Source: Corythucha ciliata (lineage: Eukaryota; Arthropoda; Insecta; Hemiptera; Tingidae). Taken from it: DNA of 64,000 nucleotides. The notes beneath the pieces were generated by a model. That model searched no databases. It was not told the origin of the DNA and saw nothing but the letters and a program-made list of their open reading frames with translations. Location: positions 12,482,029-12,546,028 of the forward strand of contig CM075942.1 in NCBI GenBank assembly GCA_038030265.1, read 5' to 3'. Every line of letters begins with the position of its first letter. The stretch's first letter is position 1. The translations under genes were made by a program, and so were the position numbers. Shown piece after piece: positions 33,641-47,140 of this stretch.

Positions 33641-36600
33641 AAATCGCCGCTCAACATTAGCTGGCGTCAATACAGCAAAATTTAGCCCATAAACTACATT
33701 TTTTTTTGCACACATAAACACACTCATTATTCAGAATTCATCAACCTGTCTCCAGTGTCTGATTATTCTGGCAAAACGAACTTTTTACGAGCTTTTCGCA
33801 ATTAAAATAGGGCATGGTCCTCCCCTGTGTGGGACCCAATACCGTGTTTAAGCGAAAATTTCTCCCATGGGAACCCTGAAATTTTCCCTAGTACTTAGGT
33901 ACGACTGGAATGATTTCTGTTTTAGGCGAGTAGGCCAATATTCGCGTTTTTAGTTGATTTAAATAGCCCAAAAATGGTGGTTTAGCAATTTATTCTCAAT
34001 TTTAACAGAAAAGTAGCCCCTAGCTATGGTTCAATAGCCCAACCTTGCAACTCTGCTGAACCAACCTCGAACTCATTCCAAACTCTCTTCTGTAGTTTTT
34101 TTTATCGCATCTATACTAACAAAACAGAAAAAATGTTGATGGGGGGGGGTCGCACTCATTGTGACCACTGCCCCAGATCAAAATGTGACGCTGTGCCCCA
34201 AGTGATGTGACCGGCGCGCGGCGTCAGCATCAGTCCATGGGGGTGCTCAGTATAATTTGAACATAAACGTACTAGTGGAATCACAGTCCTATGTATATAA
34301 AAACCTCAGGCGAGTGATGTGTGAGAGTGACCCGTTTACTCAAAAAACAAGGCGATTTAAGGGCCTTATACTAAGCCCAGCCTGGCCCTTTATGATCTCT
34401 CTAGGACTAGACACAATCTCTAGAGTCATGTCTGCAGGGTCATGTCAGTAGTTAGAGTCACCACGGAAAACCCACCCACACCGTTGAAACAGACGATACA
34501 GAAATAAATCTGTGTATATACCCGTAAATCTCGTCACTTTTGAGTCACCCTCTGGGGCTGGGAAAATCGGTGTTCTACAAAGCTTTTGATTCGAAGAACC
34601 CTCCTCCTCCTCCTCCTTTGACCCCCCCCCCCATTCCCCACCAACTTCAAACTTGCCGACAAAAGGACCTTGCGAAGACAGCTCCACAGCTCTGAAACTG
34701 AGTCATTAATTTTTGTGCTTCCCCCCAACCATCAACACCACACTTTATTCAACCTTTAAAAGTAGTTAATTTAATGTCCTACCCTTATAATATAAAGATG
34801 GTGTGCCCTTTCACAATGACATCTTTATCCCCTCCCCACTATGTTTCCCAACCTTTTATAAATTGGTAGTTATATCTGTCACTTAGATGTTCACTGAATT
34901 TAGAGAGGAGCTGAACCCTTGCGAGAGAGTTTAAGACCAGAAAATTTAAATGTAATTAAGAGTTCTTATCTTTCTGAAAGGACGGTGGGAGAAAAAGGTA
35001 AGGGGGGCGGGAGGTTGAATAAATTTATAGACGATCTTTGCTGGTGGTCTCTTTCGAAAGGCGAAATTTCTTTAAATGGTTCTTTGTTTTTAAGAAGAAA
35101 AACATCTGAAAGAGCGCCCCCCCCCCACATCACACCAACAACTATTCTCCCTATCCCTCCCCCGCTATTCTTTCGATTACGGAAGTCAATGGGAAACATT
35201 CGACGTCCACAGGATGTAATCTTATGGATTTTTTGTACCGTATAAATTAATTGGATATTATGAGAGCCCCAAAGTGATCTCTTTCGGGGTATTTTTAGTG
35301 GTAGAACCTATAGAAAGTCATTTAACGGTCGTAAAAATCCTCATTTTTGTTAAAAAACGGCTCTCTATTTATAAATGAAATAGGCTGCGCTTTTAACTGT
35401 TTTGAAACTCATGTTAACAAGGGTTATTCTGATATGTGTCGACAGTTAATGGTAATAAAAGGGAGGAAATGGGGGAAAACAGTCCGTGTGGTGTTGTTCA
35501 GGGTGCTTCTTGTATAGTGTCGGAATGGTTGGTGGGTGGGTGGCGGGTGGGGGAGTGAGTCGAGGGAGGTGACAGTGTAATAATGAAGAACAAACAATGG
35601 TCAACTTGGTGCGTTGTGCTGTTTGATGGGATGAATAAGGGAGGGGAAGGGGGTCTGCGGACCGCTGGTAAGACCTTTCCCACCATCCCTTTCCACTATA
35701 TAGAAACCCGCAGTGGCGTCACACTCATCCTTCCACACATAGCCGTGGACAACGGGAGAAGTGTGCTACGTTCTCTTGGCTCAGTGAACATCGGAGAGAG
35801 CCTTTTCACCCCCCTCCCCTACCGAACATCCCCCCACCACGACGTCATCGTCCTTTCTTTTGGGCCCCCCCTCAGGATAACATTGTGTTTCCAAGAAGAG
35901 TATGAGGATGAGGAGGAGGGTTATTACTTGGTTGTATAGAAGCTGCACGGGGTTGTGATGAATGTCCTCCTAGGGGGATGGCGGCCATAACCGTCGTCGT
36001 TCCTATGGAAACGACCAATCCCGTTTTCCAGGCTCTTCTTCCCCAACCCACCTCTGGACCCCTCGCCCTGATCGGGTCCATGCTCTCTGTGTTAAAAAGG
36101 ATGTGGGCAGATGAGAAGGAGGAGGATTCCCTTCTTCGTCTTCTTCCAAGTTACATTGTTCCTCTTTTTTTATCCTTCATCCGTTCTCCTTTTCACGATC
36201 GTAAATCATTCTTTCTTCAGCATTTTTTCTTTTTATTTTGCAACATTTTCTTACTGTTTTGGTGTAGTGGGGTGTTGGGTGGGGGAGGGGAGTGTTTATT
36301 TTTTATTTTTGCCGTGGAGCACAACGAAATTTGCTGGAATAAAGAGTTATTATGCTCTGGAGTCACAGAAACTGTTCATTTGTGTCAAAAGGGAATCTGC
36401 AGAAAGTCCACAGAAACATGAGTTATTTTGCCAAAAATTTCATCAATGAGTCCACGAAACCCCCATGGGCAACTTGGTCACAGACAGTGACGTCACAGTT
36501 CAAGAAAATTGACCACTCCATCAGCAAAAAAGATGCAGTTTCTCTTCTATAAATCGACTTCTTGGTTATGAAACAAGAGAAATTGTCTCATGTTTACGCT

Positions 36601-38750
36601 TTTAGGGCCACAAAATCGCGAATTATGGTTTTAATTAATGGTCCTGGCAGTGTCAGTGCAATTATTCTCGATATCATACCTGTCAAACAGTGACAAAGCC
36701 AAGAGCAAAGTGTTGGGTTGGGACGGGACGGCACCCCCGCTCAAACCAAAGAGCAAAGGGCCTGGACCCTAGGAAAAGGTGCGGCAAATGCTCAGTTTTT
36801 GGGCTACCTATGGGCTGGAACGCATTGTTTCGCCATCATTCGATCCTTCTAATAAGCTTCAGACCATTTTTTGATGTTTTTATAGGATAGAGCGTGGTTA
36901 ACAATTGAACAGTTAACGCGCCAACATTGTGGGAAAATATGCCTTTTGGCAACGCTCACTCTTTCTTCATATTGAGAAACAAAATTTTCCCCCGTCAATC
37001 ATTCTGTTCAACTTCGTTAACTTCACCGTATACAAGCGTAGGAACTCAGCCTACTGGAACATATTGCTCCCGTCGTACCCCCTCTCCCTCCGCCACCACC
37101 TCTCACCCTCGCAACGTTTTGAATTTATCTGTCACGGTATACGTCTCGCCAAATGTTTCACGCATACTTCCCACCCTCCCAACAAAACAAACCCTACGCC
37201 AGCGGGAGACTTTCAGCAACGATGGCAACCCACCCCTTTTTTCCATCGGATATCTCTTCGGAAAACGGAAAAGTAAATGGTTTGAAAAACACACACAATG
37301 GCGGGTTATGGTCTCTCTGATGGGTGTGTGAGCGGTTCGGGGCACAGGAGGGGGGGGGGCACATGATATAATATTTTAGAATTCCAACCGCGCGTTTCTT
37401 ATTGAAAAGAATCAACCGAGTGTGTGTATGTGTGAGGGAGACGCCTTGGGCGTCTCCGGATGGAATTCATCACGTCCGTGCGACATCGACGTACATAATA
37501 AATTAGTTTTCAGGTTTAAAATATATTTTTGTGACCCAATCACATTTTACAGCCCGTTCGGCTGACCCATAAAAACTGAAAATCGATAACTTTATCGTCG
37601 ATCACGAAGAAAATATGCGAAAAAAATATCCTTTGTGACTTTTTTTTTCCACCCAGCGTTAGATTTATTCATGAATTTCAAGTAGCCCTGGGAATCTCTG
37701 TCAAGATCAAAACAGGTGACCCCTCCCCCGCTCCTACCCCTTCCGTAAGGCTGTAACGCACCCCCTTTTTCCATCCTCAGTGTGCTTTAAACTTTTTTGA
37801 ATATCTCTACACGAAATTAATGACTTCATTTTAAACATGCTTTTTACGTTCTCTAAATTCCTTTTTAAGACTTATAGATAACCATCAAACTGCACGTAGC
37901 GACAATAATCGTTAAGGGATGTTTCTGTGACGTGGAAACCGAAACTTCTTGGCAACTTTTCTTTCTTTTTGTGTGTAGATATGGAAACAAAAAGAGAAAC
38001 AAAGTATAAAAAGCTAGATAAATACCATAAACAGAGGGAAAGAAAGAAAGAAAAAAAAAAGAGAGCGACTCCAGCACCGCTTGAGAAAACATTAAAGGCG
38101 CACGTCCTAGTGTTATGGGTTAGAGCTTTAGGAGTTCGAAAAAGAAGAAAAAAAAAAAAGAAAAGATAGAGAACTCGTACCCTCTCTTACATACTAAACG
38201 TTTAATTTCTTTCCCCTCCAACCCACCATCACTACTTCGTAAGGGCTCATCCCTTTTTTCTCCTCTCAGTCGCTCTTCCTTATACCCCAGAAAGGATTTA
38301 GAGTCAGTCCGTGGTCTACGGGTGAATTATTTTTTACTATCTTCAAAGGGTTGGGTATAAGAGGATGGGGGGGCTACCAAGGGCTTGGGATAAACCGTGA
38401 AGAATGGGTGCGGGAGGTACCATGCCACACCGTTTTCGTCTTAAGAATAAGGCGGGTTAAAATGGGGGGGGGGGTTAGTCGAATTGGGTAAGAAGAGGGA
38501 ACTTTGGATTTAGCCTCGCTACGTGTAGGGAATTGCGAAGTCCATCAGGGGATTGGGGGGGGGGAAGGGTGAAATGAAACTGGAAACTATTCAGAAGGGG
38601 AAGGGTGAAAAAGAAAAGGTTATTTTATAGCTGTTTTCGTTACTCCAGGGCCTCAGGGTATCAATTTTTCCTGTTATGACGCAATTAAAGAGACACCACT
38701 ATTTATCCAATAAGGAACCTTCAGTCAAAAGTTGATGTCGCAGGTGGACG
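33640..38750. other. No recognisable gene; short A/B fragments at the left
   Basis: 33900-34050 still holds isolated family A-like pieces. Beyond about 34100 the sequence is non-repetitive apart from G and C runs (near 34141, 34623, 35118, 38463) and a short B-like piece near 36600. Frames such as 35583-35939 and 36927-37331 show no recognisable product. Confidence 0.5.
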
Positions 38751-39044
38751 GGGAGGAGGAGTGAATCCAAAAAAATGGGCCAAATCCACCTTTGGTCAGC
38801 AGAGAGACGCAGTATTTTGGGACAAGTTCCTTGGTGGTTCTAACAACAGCGTGAATTTCGCAGGTTTGGCTCCTTCAATCGTGGATTTCACTCAAACGAC
38901 TGGCAATTTTTCGAGTTTGGTTCTTCAATCAATCAATTTCGCGTGCTTAGCTGTTTTCGTGGGTTGTCGTAGGTTTCACTCCCTAAAAAAAAGCAATTTG
39001 GTTTGATTTGGTTACAAAACGATTTTATCGGAGACTGGCCCCTG

Positions 39045-39075
<31 letters not shown>

Positions 39076-39180
39076 GCTGTAAGAATTCTAAAAAAACCCA
39101 AACCATTGAAATAGTTCAATGAGACAACCCTGCGAAAGTGGGTTTTTAGCCCTTCCAAGCCAAACGGAACGGCCCACCGT
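38750..39180 (-). repeat. Array B (reverse) with poly-A
   Basis: Reverse family B units (AATTTCGCAGGTTTGGCTCC, TTTTTCGAGTTTGG, CAATTTCGCG) are followed by an A-run near 39046-39068. A short forward B piece (GAAATAGTTC, CCTGCGAAAGTGGG) comes next. Confidence 0.6.
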
Positions 39181-39375
39181 TAAGGCTCGTTACGTGGTGT
39201 CCCGCGAGGCGCGGTTACTAGGCGGCGCGAACGTGCGGTAGATGCCTCGCATGTGTGAACCGAGAAACCTCTTCAAACCGAAGTTCACCGCTCGCCCCCT
39301 TGAGCTGGGCGAATTCGCACCGTTTTGATGAAACCGCGCGCGCTGCGTGGGACCTCGTATGTGTGAAAATGAGCC
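39180..39375. other. GC-rich island, possible MITE
   Basis: About 200 bases are much richer in GC than their surroundings (GTCCCGCGAGGCGCGG, GGCGGCGCGAACGTG, CCGCGCGCGCTGCG). The ends can be loosely paired (GGCTCGTT with inverted GGCTCATT, GTCCCGCGAGGCGCG with inverted GTCCCACGCAGCGCG), which suggests a degraded inverted-repeat element. Confidence 0.3.
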
Positions 39376-41310
39376 CTACGATGGTTCCTAAGCGAGAAAA
39401 TCCAGCGAAATTGGAGTTTCCAGCAACTAAAGTCTGTAAAATCGATTTTCCAGTGGGTCAGACCCGCAAAACTAGTTAGAACTTCAGGAAAGAGAAACTA
39501 GTTCATGGTATTGGATAGCGTGGTCTGATGAACTGAGAAATGTTTAGCATCGCGCGATGTAATTTCGGGGGAGAATGACTTAGGGCAAATTGGAAGTGAA
39601 AGGACGTTGAAATCGCAATGACATAGGGCAAAGCGAACAATGGGGTGAACAATGTTTTTGGGCAAGCTATCTTCAACGTGACAAGATCGGAAAGCCATGA
39701 GATTAAAACAAATCGGAATCAGTTGGCCGGTGGGCGGTGGACGTGAATATTGATAGGAAGTATTTGTCATGGCGAGGAAAGGTTCTGCTAGCGATCATAC
39801 TATTATACAATAAGTAGAATATTTTTTCCATAATTATTCTTTTCAGGAACTGTAAATCCGACGAGAAAAAACTCGAGTGGCATGTTAGGCAAGTTGGATA
39901 CGATGTGGTGGTCTTACGTTACCGACCAAAACATTGAGGGACCTCGCACACTAGCAACTCACCGAGATTTCCACTGATCACCGCAATTATATTCGCATTT
40001 TCCGAAACCCACCGCTTTTTTTTTGTGCCCAAAACCAATGAATTTCTTTAAGGTTTGCCCAAACTCAACGCAGGCTGTAGACTATAGGCGCCGCAGTTAC
40101 TAAAAAGAAAACCCGAAACTTGCGATTTCGCGGCTTTTGACGATGGAGGAATAGTGAGATAACTTGAGCTGTGGGTCTGTCCACCAACTTTTCGGAGTTT
40201 AACTATTCTTCGAAATTGATTTTTAGAGCTAACAAAACCCATGAAATTCAGTTCTGTGTGTGTCAAATCTCAAATCCACGAAATTTAGGCTTGGAAAGAA
40301 CTCATCCCGATAAATTGCTGTTTATAATAACCCAAGCGCTTAAAATTGCTATTTTCGACCGAGACAACCCTGCCAGGCTGGTTTGTTGTGTGGGTCAACC
40401 AGACAAAACATTGAATTTTTGCGGAGTCCATTCTGTGAAATTGTCTTTTTTAGTGAGCAAAACGAACGAAATTAGCTCCTGTTAGTGCCAAATTTCACAA
40501 AATTCTGACACCGAAAGATTTAAAACCCCGAGAAATTGTTATATTGAAGGTGCAAACCCATGAAATTGCTTTTTTACTGAGTCGCCCCAATGAAAACCAC
40601 CCGTGTTCATGACCCTCCATATTCATGGAGATTTCATTAAATTTAAATTTGATTTTAAGAAAGTCAATTCTTTTAAATTGGTTGTTTTAGTGAGCATACT
40701 CACGAAATTGTGTTCTGGGAGTGTCAAGTCAGCGAAAGTCAGGCATGGAAATAGTTCAAGAGTTGCTGTATTGAAGGATACAAACCCTTGAAATTTCTTT
40801 TTTGTTTAATTACCCGCGATATTGGTTTTTATAGTGAGGAAATCCTTGGAAATTTCTGTTTGTGAGGACCCGAGTTCATGAAATTGCTCCTTGATTGAGT
40901 CCACCCGGTGAATTTGGATTTTTGACTAGGTGATCCATGTGAGGAAATTGACTTTTCAGGGAGTTGATTCTGCGAAATTGACTTTTCGAGTGCAAAACCC
41001 TTGAAATTTGGTTCTTGAGAACCGAATTAAAGAAAAAATAGATTTGGAAGGAGCAAAACGCATCGAAATTTCTGTTTGTAAGGACCGAAGCTCGTGAATT
41101 TGCTTTTTTGATTTAGACAACCCCGTGAAATTGAGTTTTTCAATGGATCAACCAAGCGAAATTGACTTTTTAGGGAGTCATTCCTGCGAAACTGGCTTTT
41201 AGTGTGAGCGAAACCTGCGAAATTTGGTTCTGTGAGTGCCAAATCCACACGATTTGGGTTTTAATTGGTCCTGAGCCCATGAAATTGATTTCTCTCGTAA
41301 CATGAGGCCC
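39375..41310 (+). repeat. Degenerate array B
   Basis: Family B units recur in 39380-39480 and 40000-41300: CAAAACCCATGAAATT, a T-rich stretch, GAG, then AACCC. Variation between units is high. 39490-39990 between them looks unique and has no recognisable gene. Confidence 0.65.
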
Positions 41311-41448
41311 ACAAAGAGGCCTTTTGTCACCCTGCCTTGTTGTCATCCCCTGCCCACAAAAATAAAAGACAAAAAAATCGTATACGGGGTAACTATTTTC
41401 CCCCACCCATCAGTGGGTGATCAGGGATGTAATGTCGGGACCGCGGAT

Positions 41449-41590
41449 GGACTCGACTGGTCCATCCACCCTCGGGACCGCGCTGAGCTTAAATGAAACC
41501 TGTGAACCCCCCCCCCCCTTCACTATCACTATCTGACGCGTTGATTGTTTGAGGCGCTTACGCTCGATGGCTCAAGGGGAATGCGAATAG
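41449..41590 (+). repeat. 140-base dispersed duplication, copy 1
   Basis: It shares with 42139-42271 the ordered segments GACTGG-CC, CCCTCGGGA, GAGCTT, GATGAAACCT or AATGAAACCT, ATC(A/C)GACGCGTT, ATTGTT-GAG and TTACGCTCGATGG-TCAAG. A run of C sits inside this copy near 41508. Confidence 0.75.
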
Positions 41591-42138
41591 TTCCGCCATA
41601 AGTTTGACTTCGAATGTCACTAAGCTTGAGATGAGCAAAACCCATGAAATTGCTCTTTTAGCGACCAAAACGCTTCGCGACCTCCTGACCCGGCGAAACA
41701 CGTCGGCGAGGATCTCAGGATCGTGTGGAGTGAGCTCTTTGGCGAGACTCTTAATTTTTAGTCTTTTTTAGTCTTAATTTTTAATTTAGGCAAAGTGTCA
41801 AGTTTCAGGGCATATTTTGTTGCGGTGAAACTCTGGCTAGCTGCACTTATCAACACAAAGCCTGACAGGTTCCCACGAAAATGGAATTTTTCTGGTTGAA
41901 TATCTGCGAGATGGACACACAGATTTAGTGAATTGGCCAGTTTAGGTCCCTAATCCAAGCAATAGTGTCAGTATCGTGGGCTATTTGGTGGCCGCACGGT
42001 ACCAAACAGTGCCAAATCCCACGACGAATAGGTACTCATAAAATTGGAATTTTCCTGGCTGAACATCCACGTGAACGTAAGTACAGAGCTCTCCGAAATC
42101 ACAAGTTTGTGTACATTTTTTTTCAGTGGCCACCGATC
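41590..42138. other. Degenerate repeat-like sequence between the two duplicated blocks
   Basis: Scattered family B-like fragments (CCCATGAAATTGC near 41640, CCACGAATAGG and AAAATTGGAATTTTCC near 42030). No gene is recognised. Confidence 0.4.
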
Positions 42139-42271
42139 GACACTGGACTGGCCTATTCGCCCTCGGGATCCTGAGCTTGATGAAACCTATGACCCTCTCC
42201 TTTCCCTATCATTATCCGACGCGTTCATTGTTGAGACGATTACGCTCGATGGGTCAAGCGGGGAAGCGAAA
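42139..42271 (+). repeat. 140-base dispersed duplication, copy 2
   Basis: Direct copy of 41449-41590, about 690 bases downstream and about 75% alike by eye. It lacks the long C-run. Confidence 0.75.
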
Positions 42272-45200
42272 AGCTGTCCATACTTCTGTCTTGAGCTAGC
42301 TACGCCCATTTTTCTTCTTATTTGAGAAAAAACAGACTCCTACATGTTGACGTGGTTCAGCAGAAGCTGGGTCACACCCGGTGACTTTTTGCTATCGCGT
42401 AGTGAAAACATGGAAGTAAAAAACGGTCCTCGCCAGGCCATCTGCAGTACTTTGGGCTGAAACACGACTAAAAAGGCAATGACATGACTGGAAAAGTTGT
42501 TGACGCTGTAGCGCGCCCTCTGTAATAAAGCTCCTCCACCGAGGGTCCAATGAGGTCCTCATTGTTGCAGGGCCGAACACTCTCTGTCATTTTTCTTGAT
42601 CCTCAAGTATACGAATAACGTTGTATTTGACACACAAAAAATTGGTATAGGGGGGGGTATAATACTTTTTAGAAAGGCCCAGCCCTTTTTTTTCATAAAC
42701 CTATCCCTCCCCCCCCCACCACACAGTCCCCACCATCACACCTAACGTACTCCCTCAACACATATATCTTTTAAATAGCCGCTGCGTGCAATTTCGGGGT
42801 GTGCTCTGTCCCATATCCTCCTCTTCCCCCTTACTTTTTCTTCTCCGTCTACACTGCAATGCTTGAAAGTCCATTATCCGATCCAATTTCGCTTCCCGCA
42901 CCTTTTAACCCCCCACCCCCACCAATCACCCACGCACACTACAACCACCCTATCAAAGTTTCCTCTCACTCCCTTAGCTACCATCTCGAAGTTCATTAAG
43001 ATGTAGTGGCAGATTGGACATACTGTAAGGGGGCGGGATCATTTTATCAATAAGTTTTTGTGGAAAAAATGGAAATAAAGGGACGAAAATTGCGTGGTAG
43101 ACACTTTTTTTGTTTGAAACAATATTTTATCGTGATAACAGTAAGCATTTGTTTGAAAAAGGGAGGGATTTTACCGGGAAAGTACCGAAAAGGATAATCC
43201 GTCATAAATCAAGTGACTAAAATAAACAGGCCATTTCACGCCGTGTATGAGAAGGGGAATCCTCGAGCGCGCCATGGGTGCAAAAGGGATGAAGGACATG
43301 AAATGTGGAATCTAATTATGTAAATCCAACCCCCATCTCACACCCCCTTGAAATGGAATGACTTAGCACGAACACCGGGCGGGGTGGGGGTGTTTTAATC
43401 CTGAGCTTTGGGGACGAGTTGGGTTGAGGGTGAAGGCGTTTTCTAATCCAAAAGCACCGAGACTCATCTGGTTTCCCTGCCCCCTCCCGTCATCTGGCAC
43501 CACCACCGTGGTCCACGCCACGGACTAGACAACAAAACTCAATTAACCGAGCGGTTAGCCAATTAACGTCCCCGTGTGCGAAGTAGGGGGATTTAAGCAA
43601 AAGAGGGAATAAAACCTCCTCAACCCTTTACCTGTCCCTTTAATTCCGTCCCTTTTCGAAATATATGGCACAATCACGTCGCCCTTGGTGGAGTCCTTAC
43701 TTTGAGAATGTTTTACAATGAAGAAAGATGACTCTCCCCGTTTTATTAAGACGAACGACTCTCCCAACAGTGTTCCTTAGAGAAAATCTTTATGAAAATT
43801 TACTGCTAAGTGAAAAAAAAGTTTGAATTTAAAAAAAAAAATTGAGCACAATCTTCTTTCCTCCTCTCTCCCTACTTCTATCACTGGGATTTTTCCAGCT
43901 CAATAACTGTTTATCAACCTCTTTTTCCACTGTTATCCCGCCCACAAGCTTAATTCTAGTACCTCTTTCACCTGTCACATTAAAAGGGGGTGAACTCGCC
44001 CTGAGGGGGGGTATGGACTCGGTGCTTGGAGAGCTCTTATCTTCAACCCTCCGAAACTCTCCTCTTGATCTACTTTTATTGTTATAGCCCGGTAGATAGG
44101 ACAAACTTTTTTTTTTTTTTGGTAACATTAATGATTGGATACTCCCCTCTCATTCCCGCTCATCACGTTCTCATTACGCTATTCACCTCCCCCCCCCCCA
44201 CGACGCATCACAAACTCACACTATCCCGCGAAGCATGACTTTAATAAACCATACTGGAATTTTCTATCTTTTGCTGTTAGGGGGGGGGGGGAGTGAGAGG
44301 ATGGCGTGAAAATCGAATTCTTTGAGAGTTTTACTGTATAGCGACCCAAACCCCCCCCCCCCACTGCAGGATCGCAACGGGGAAATAGACGGTAAAAGGG
44401 CAAAAGATTTATCTTTGGGGAGAATTCCAATTTAAACGGAAATAGAAAAGGAAGTGAAGGGCAAGGTAAATGGCAGTGCGGATTTTTTAGCCTTGGCTTG
44501 ATAGTTGTTGGGGGGGGTGGGGATATGGGGTTGAACTTTCATTACGAATTGGGAAAAAGAAAATAAAAATGTTTAACATTCGTTGAATGTCTGAGGCAAA
44601 AGAGGGGGGGGGGTCTGTGCAATTTAAAATGGTTCGAATCTTGACTGTACAAGAAGATAATGGTGAAACCGCCCCGCGGAGTCTGTTGCAAAATAAGGAG
44701 AGACTATAGCAAGTTTGCTTGAAACTTATTTCGAAGGGTGGGGGTTAAAATGGAGGCTTCCGCTTGAATAAATACAAGTTTTAACCTCAAACTTAATTTC
44801 AAAACTTCCTCAGCAAAACCCTTTCCCCTCCTTTCCACCATTCACCCAGCTCCGCGTCCCATCATCGCTATTTTCGTAAAAGATCATTAAAGCGCCGTTT
44901 TAATTAACGCAATAACTTATCTGTAAACGAGTTTTAACCCCCCACTTCTTCGCCATCACTCGAGAGTAACATGGCTAACGTTTTGAATTTATATTTCCAA
45001 TTAAAAACTTGCTTAATTTCCCACTCGGAAAAACTCCCGAGAGTGGCCCTTTTCGCAGTCAACAAAAAAAAAGCTTCTCTCTCACACTCTCTCTCTCTCG
45101 CTCTCCCAACACCCAATCGTGTGAGTCTGCATAGAGTTGAGCTTTTTAACCCCCCACTCCACCACAACATGTACCTGCACGCACAAAAACTCTCCGGTGA

Positions 45201-47140
45201 AAATACATTTTCACGTTTTCCTCATTTTAACGTCACACCCTTATCTCATCCAGCCATACTCTCCTCCCTCACCCACCATGGTCGGCCCTACATCATCAAG
45301 TTGAGCCTTCCCCCTCACCGCCGGCGTCAAATTCAAATTTCCGTGGCACGAAAAAGAGCTCGGAAAGCATTTTGGGTTGATGAAAACTCTGTTGACACGT
45401 GATTTGAGCGGCCTGCCTTATCATTCTTGTAAAAAAGCCGGTTGAATTTTGGTAATTAATTTTTAACGGGTGAAATATGTCGCACGGTGGCGAAGAGAGA
45501 GAGTGTTGAATTTCACTTCGAACGAGCAGTGCGAGCCATCCGATTCTTGGCCGACAAATATTTTTTGGATAATTAAGTTATAAATAATTAACAGTGGCAA
45601 TGTTTTCTGTAAACTAATCTTACACATTTAGCAAAAAGATCCTTGGAAAAAGAAAATAACAATCGATTGACTCCTTAAAATCCAATGAATGCGTCCTCCA
45701 ATGGCAATTTTATTTAACGTTCTTCAGACTAGAAAGAATTTATGACATTTCTGTTTTTAATTATGTCTTAATTCTTCTGATTGGTGATTAAGGTTGTATT
45801 CATTGTTTTATAGCCATCATTGCTTTGATATCTTAGCAGTACAGCGTTATATCCTGGGGCAGATGTCACTAGCAAGGCATAATATTTCAATTTGATGGAA
45901 CCAAATAGGTTCTAAGTAGATAATGGAAGGTTGTTTTTAGTTTTCGCGAACAGAAAAAAAGTGAGGTCAAAAGGGCGGCGAAGTAGCAGAAAAAAAAAGA
46001 AGGAAAATTGCCTGAGTAAATCAAGGTGCAGCCTTCATTCTGGGGAGGCACCTGCGCTCTTTTTTCTCCCTTCTTCTTATACCTTAGGCACCCTTCTGCC
46101 CTTCATCCAAAGATCCATTACTATTTTTCACTCCCTCTTTCTGAACCCCCCCCCCTCAACCCCTATTCACTCTGTCTCTCTCTCTATCGTAGCTGAAACG
46201 GTAACGACCGCTCCTGAATAATTTATCCTTGATGTACTCGTCAGCCGGTTCTACTATATGACCTTTTTCCATCGTTTCGACTTTATTTAGTGTTTATTGG
46301 ATTTAAGTTTATTTCAACTCAAGGAGTGGCTTCTTCTTTATCCTTAGCCCTCCCCACCCCTCCAACCGCATGGTTTCTTTATTTTTCCTCGCAACATTTT
46401 CAAAGAAACTCTTCCCCCTTGAAAAAAAAAAAAAAACAACTACAACTTACGATTCTAATTAAAGGAGAAACTCAGCCACCCCTTCCACACAGTAGTAACT
46501 CACGCGTTACCAGAAAATTTAAGACACAGTCCTTCCTTCGTTATTTCCCCCTTAATTAAAAAACTCGACTTCTAGGAAAACATCCCCTGCCGTCAACCGA
46601 ACAACCACATTTTTCTTTTTATACACACAAAAAAAAACTGCTCCCTTTTTCACCAAAAAATAAGAGGGAGCTCTTTCCAAAAATAATATATTCAAAGAAA
46701 GAAACTTTTCGTGCTTTAGCTTATTGCACCCTAAGGATTCAATGCCTGTGAGGGTTTTCAAGCATGAAAATGATGAGCGGATGGGGGGGAGGGGTATTGT
46801 CGTGTGCGATTCGATGCGAATATTGCTTCGAAGAAGAGAAAAAGAGAGAGAGAGAGAGTGAGAGAGAGAGATAAAGATGGAAAAGCCTCTAGAGGAATCA
46901 TTTTCTTTCTGAAATTCAAATCTCTATCCTCTCTTCGAATGTGCAGGACTATATCGTTTCTTATGTGTCTAGAGGGCCTGTTACGTTATTTTAGTTGGAA
47001 ATAAAAATAAGAAAAGGTTTGAGAGCTTATTCTGGAGTTATTGAGAACGAATTCTCACTCAAATAACTGTAGTAGAAATGCGCAAGAAAATTGAGTTTGA
47101 TTGGATCGCTATGCTGGTCGACTTTTAACGACTGCTTACG
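42272..47140. other. No recognisable gene
   Basis: AT-rich, non-repetitive sequence with C/G runs (near 42700, 44193, 44281, 44351, 44606) and a GA microsatellite at 46842-46871. The longest open frames (44971-45402 on +, 43829-44128 on -) carry no recognisable domain. Confidence 0.5.

Noticed and set aside
36927..37331. 134-codon frame on + and an overlapping frame
   Set aside because: Two overlapping open frames on the same strand, with no recognisable domain in either.
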